From the NCBI GenBank assembly GCA_030628805.1, contig DAOVQG010000161.1, positions 1-10,662 of the forward strand: 10,662 nt of DNA, written 5' to 3'. Positions 9,541 to 10,662 of this stretch are shown here, one piece after another. Position numbers and translations under genes: made by a program. The notes beneath the pieces were generated by a model that saw nothing but the letters and a program-made list of their open reading frames with translations, was not told where the DNA came from and did not search any database. Positions within the stretch are counted from its first letter, which is position 1; every line of letters starts with the position of its first letter. Source of the stretch: JAGMDK01 sp023128695. Its GTDB lineage: Bacteria > Planctomycetota > Phycisphaerae > UBA1845 > Fen-1342.

Positions 9541-9742
9541 GAGCGTTTTCTCCGCATCTCCGGCCGCGGATGCACCGGGACCGACGTGGCCGACGGCCCG
9601 GCCCGGCCCGGCAACTTAAGTATTCAAAAGAAAACGCCCGGCTGTCGCTCAAAAAACTCGCGCGGGTTGAGGATTTCTTCTCCCCCGGCCGCATCTTTTC
9701 GGTTGGTCCAAAACGAATACGCCGGCGGGTGAAAATCGAGCC

Positions 9743-9763
9743 CCCACGTTCGGAGAACGTGGG
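9743..9763. repeat. Small hairpin CCCACGTT/AACGTGGG
   Basis: CCCACGTT at 9743-9750 pairs perfectly with AACGTGGG at 9756-9763 around a five-base loop. The stem core is the same CCCACGTT word that forms the tandem tract at 7255-7297. It lies downstream of the minus-strand gene ending at 9839, after the larger hairpin at 9787-9818. Confidence 0.65.
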
Positions 9764-9786
9764 CCACCCGTCCTTTTCTCAAGCGA

Positions 9787-9818
9787 AACGGGCCACGGGG
9801 GCAATCCCGTGGCCCGTT
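9787..9818 (-). terminator. Perfect 13-bp hairpin after the 9839-10492 gene
   Basis: AACGGGCCACGGG (9787-9799) pairs with CCCGTGGCCCGTT (9806-9818) around a six-base loop, giving a very stable GC-rich stem 20 bases beyond the stop of the minus-strand PEP-CTERM gene. The run after it on the minus strand (TTTCGCTTGAGAAAAGG) is not a proper U tract, so intrinsic termination is possible but not assured. It may also be a repeat of the planctomycete GGGCCACGGG type. Confidence 0.5.
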
Positions 9819-9838
9819 CGAGTTGGGAGGAGTCCGGG

Positions 9839-10492
9839 TTAAACACCTCTCCGCTGTCGGAAAGCAGCTAGACCGCCAAACGCTAGAAGCGCGATCGTCG
9901 CTGGCTCAGGAACGCACACGCTTCCAACCAAGAGGTTGTCAATCCAGACAGAATCTCCAGTGCCCAGATCGAGTTCTATTTCCAGCCACTCGCTGCTGGG
10001 CTGTGGATGGAACCACGTATATCCAGAGATGTGGCCTGGGTCGTAGACAACGACGGACTCCGTAATCTCTGAGAACGGATCGTCTGTGCCAGTCGCGACC
10101 GTTACGGAAGTACCCGGTGTTCCGCCCCAGTCAAAGTCAAAGAACAACCACTTGTCCCAGGGATCATAATGCACGTTCGGGATGTCGAGCTTGAAAGTGA
10201 AAATCCAGGAGTGCTCTGCTTCGAAGATTCCGAGTCGGCCCTCATTGATACTCAATCCCTCAAGACCGCTCCAAGTCGGGTCGCTGCCTGGGTCCCACCA
10301 GTTGCCACCTTCCTCGGTCACCGTGGGTGGAAGTACCCCGTCGTCAAAATTGTACCCCCAGTAGTGGGTCCTTCCGTCCGGCGGGTCAGGGTCAACCCAA
10401 GGCGGGACAGGCGGGACAACCTCCGCTAGGGCCGAGCCAACAACACATGTTGCAACCAGTACGGTAGTCACTGCTAACAGGTGCTTCGTCAT
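9839..10492 (-). CDS. Secreted PEP-CTERM protein of unrecognised domain
   Basis: The product has 217 residues. Residues 1-23 are a signal peptide (MTKHLL, hydrophobic core, cut after SALA). A Pro/Asp-rich stretch (26-40) follows, then a region rich in aromatic and acidic residues and predicted beta strands (45-190), with WGYNFDDG, LEGLSINEGRLGIFEAEHSWIFTFKLDIP and DSVWIDNLLVG. The layout suggests a carbohydrate-binding-like beta-sandwich, but I do not recognise a named family. The tail VPEPATIALLAFGGLAAFRQRRGV is a textbook PEP-CTERM signal with PEP at 195-197. I chose ATG 10492 because GAGGAG lies nine bases upstream and a signal peptide follows. A longer frame from 10585 would run back into the insertion-sequence end and is rejected. 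The region supplying its promoter is interrupted by that insertion about 35 bases upstream. Confidence 0.88.
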   Translation of the reverse strand: MTKHLLAVTTVLVATCVVGSALAEVVPPVPPWVDPDPPDGRTHYWGYNFDDGVLPPTVTEEGGNWWDPGSDPTWSGLEGLSINEGRLGIFEAEHSWIFTFKLDIPNVHYDPWDKWLFFDFDWGGTPGTSVTVATGTDDPFSEITESVVVYDPGHISGYTWFHPQPSSEWLEIELDLGTGDSVWIDNLLVGSVCVPEPATIALLAFGGLAAFRQRRGV

Positions 10493-10501
10493 TTTCGTAT
10501 T

Positions 10502-10507
10502 CTCCTC
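10502..10507 (-). promoter_or_regulatory. Shine-Dalgarno site deciding the start at 10492
   Basis: GAGGAG on the minus strand stands nine bases before ATG 10492, inside TGAGGAGAATACGAAA. The same TGAGGAGA word precedes the giant secreted gene. It argues against the longer frame from 10585. Confidence 0.75.
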
Positions 10508-10525
10508 ATACAGTTTTCCGAATAA

Positions 10526-10662
10526 GGGGGTATCCGGTTGACGCAAGTACGTACAACATGTAGTGTGGGCTCCCATGGAAGACATGGCGGGCCCTGTTCC
10601 TGGGGTCGATTATCCGCGCACCTTCGAGGAGTTCGATCGCTTCTTCCCTGATGAGGATGCCT
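10526..10662 (+). mobile_element. Left end of an IS1595-type insertion sequence (partial)
   Basis: The transposase start at 10575 is preceded by about 50 bases beginning GGGGGTATCCGGTTGACGCA (10526-10545). Its position and G-run start are what is expected of a terminal inverted repeat of an IS1595-family element. The exact end (10526-10528) and the opposite end cannot be fixed, because the element leaves the window. Family assignment rests on the transposase N-terminus. Confidence 0.55.
10575..10662 (+). CDS. IS1595-type transposase, N-terminal 29 codons (cut by window edge)
   Basis: The frame from ATG 10575 reads MEDMAGPVPGVDYPRTFEEF and continues DRFFPDEDA to the edge. The YPRTxxEFDxxFxxExAC pattern is the usual opening of IS1595-family (ISXO2-like) DDE transposases, which continue with a YLxxLRWPxGFxCPxC zinc-binding region. 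Only the first 29 residues are visible, so catalytic residues cannot be checked and intactness is unknown. ATG 10584 is an alternative start. It is divergent from the PEP-CTERM gene at 10492. Confidence 0.6.
   Translation, partial: MEDMAGPVPGVDYPRTFEEFDRFFPDEDA

Larger units (their letters stand above)
9541..9838. other. Non-coding interval between the two PEP-CTERM genes
   Basis: These 298 bases contain the Shine-Dalgarno of the LamG gene (GGAG, 9550-9553), a GGCCC/CCGGC-rich run at about 9597-9612, and two hairpins (listed separately). No sigma-54 type GG-N10-GC promoter pair, which some PEP-CTERM genes use, was found by eye upstream of 9540. Open frames here are not protein-like. Confidence 0.55.

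Noticed and set aside
9109..9732. Plus-strand open frame of 207 codons opposite the LamG gene
   Set aside because: It overlaps a well-supported LamG/PEP-CTERM gene and the hairpin region, and its product is not protein-like.
10526..10560. Outward promoter in the insertion-sequence end driving the PEP-CTERM gene
   Set aside because: On the minus strand TTGTAC and a weak ATACCC or TATTCG can be paired, but the -10 match is too poor to call as a feature.
10493..10585. N-terminal extension of the second PEP-CTERM protein to ATG 10585
   Set aside because: The extension reads through the insertion-sequence end and places the signal peptide internally. The start at 10492 has a good ribosome site.

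Overview
The window looks like a chromosomal segment of a member of the Planctomycetota, probably an environmental genome. Four things point there: two secreted proteins with PEP-CTERM sorting tails; a large secreted protein built from WWG-containing and GACC-type cysteine modules, a style common in planctomycete exported proteins; several families of intergenic palindromic repeats of planctomycete type; and high G+C content.

Layout. Positions 1-2921 (minus strand) hold the first 973 codons of a very large cysteine-rich exported protein whose 3' end lies outside the window. Its frame is open without a stop across the whole stretch. Positions 2922-3732 are non-coding, with a palindromic repeat cluster and two candidate promoters facing opposite ways. 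Positions 3733-5572 (plus strand) form a tight three-gene operon: an HD-domain protein, a hypoxanthine phosphoribosyltransferase (hpt), and a two-helix membrane protein with a bacterial PH-like domain. Positions 5573-5926 are a repeat island with two large perfect inverted repeats. Positions 5927-7249 (plus) encode a DUF418/YeiB-type polytopic membrane protein. It converges on a GT4-family glycosyltransferase (7286-8440, minus) across a short tandem-repeat tract. A MITE-like inverted-repeat element (about 8503-8676) separates that gene from two minus-strand PEP-CTERM genes: a LamG/concanavalin-like protein (8689-9540) and an unrecognised protein (9839-10492). Hairpins lie between these two. 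The right edge (about 10526-10662) is the left end of an IS1595-type insertion sequence with the first 29 codons of its transposase, about 35 bp upstream of the second PEP-CTERM gene.

How the genes fit together. The three minus-strand secretory genes share strong Shine-Dalgarno sites and exported, surface-type architectures. The PEP-CTERM proteins would need an exosortase, which is not in the window. The GT4 enzyme could serve exopolysaccharide synthesis, which often accompanies PEP-CTERM systems, but nothing here proves it. The HD-hpt-PH operon is a separate unit with a purine-salvage enzyme in the middle. I found no RNA genes, CRISPR array, or clear new multi-gene system. The most unusual content is the modular giant protein and the intergenic palindromes, two of which share the same left flank although their palindromic cores differ.
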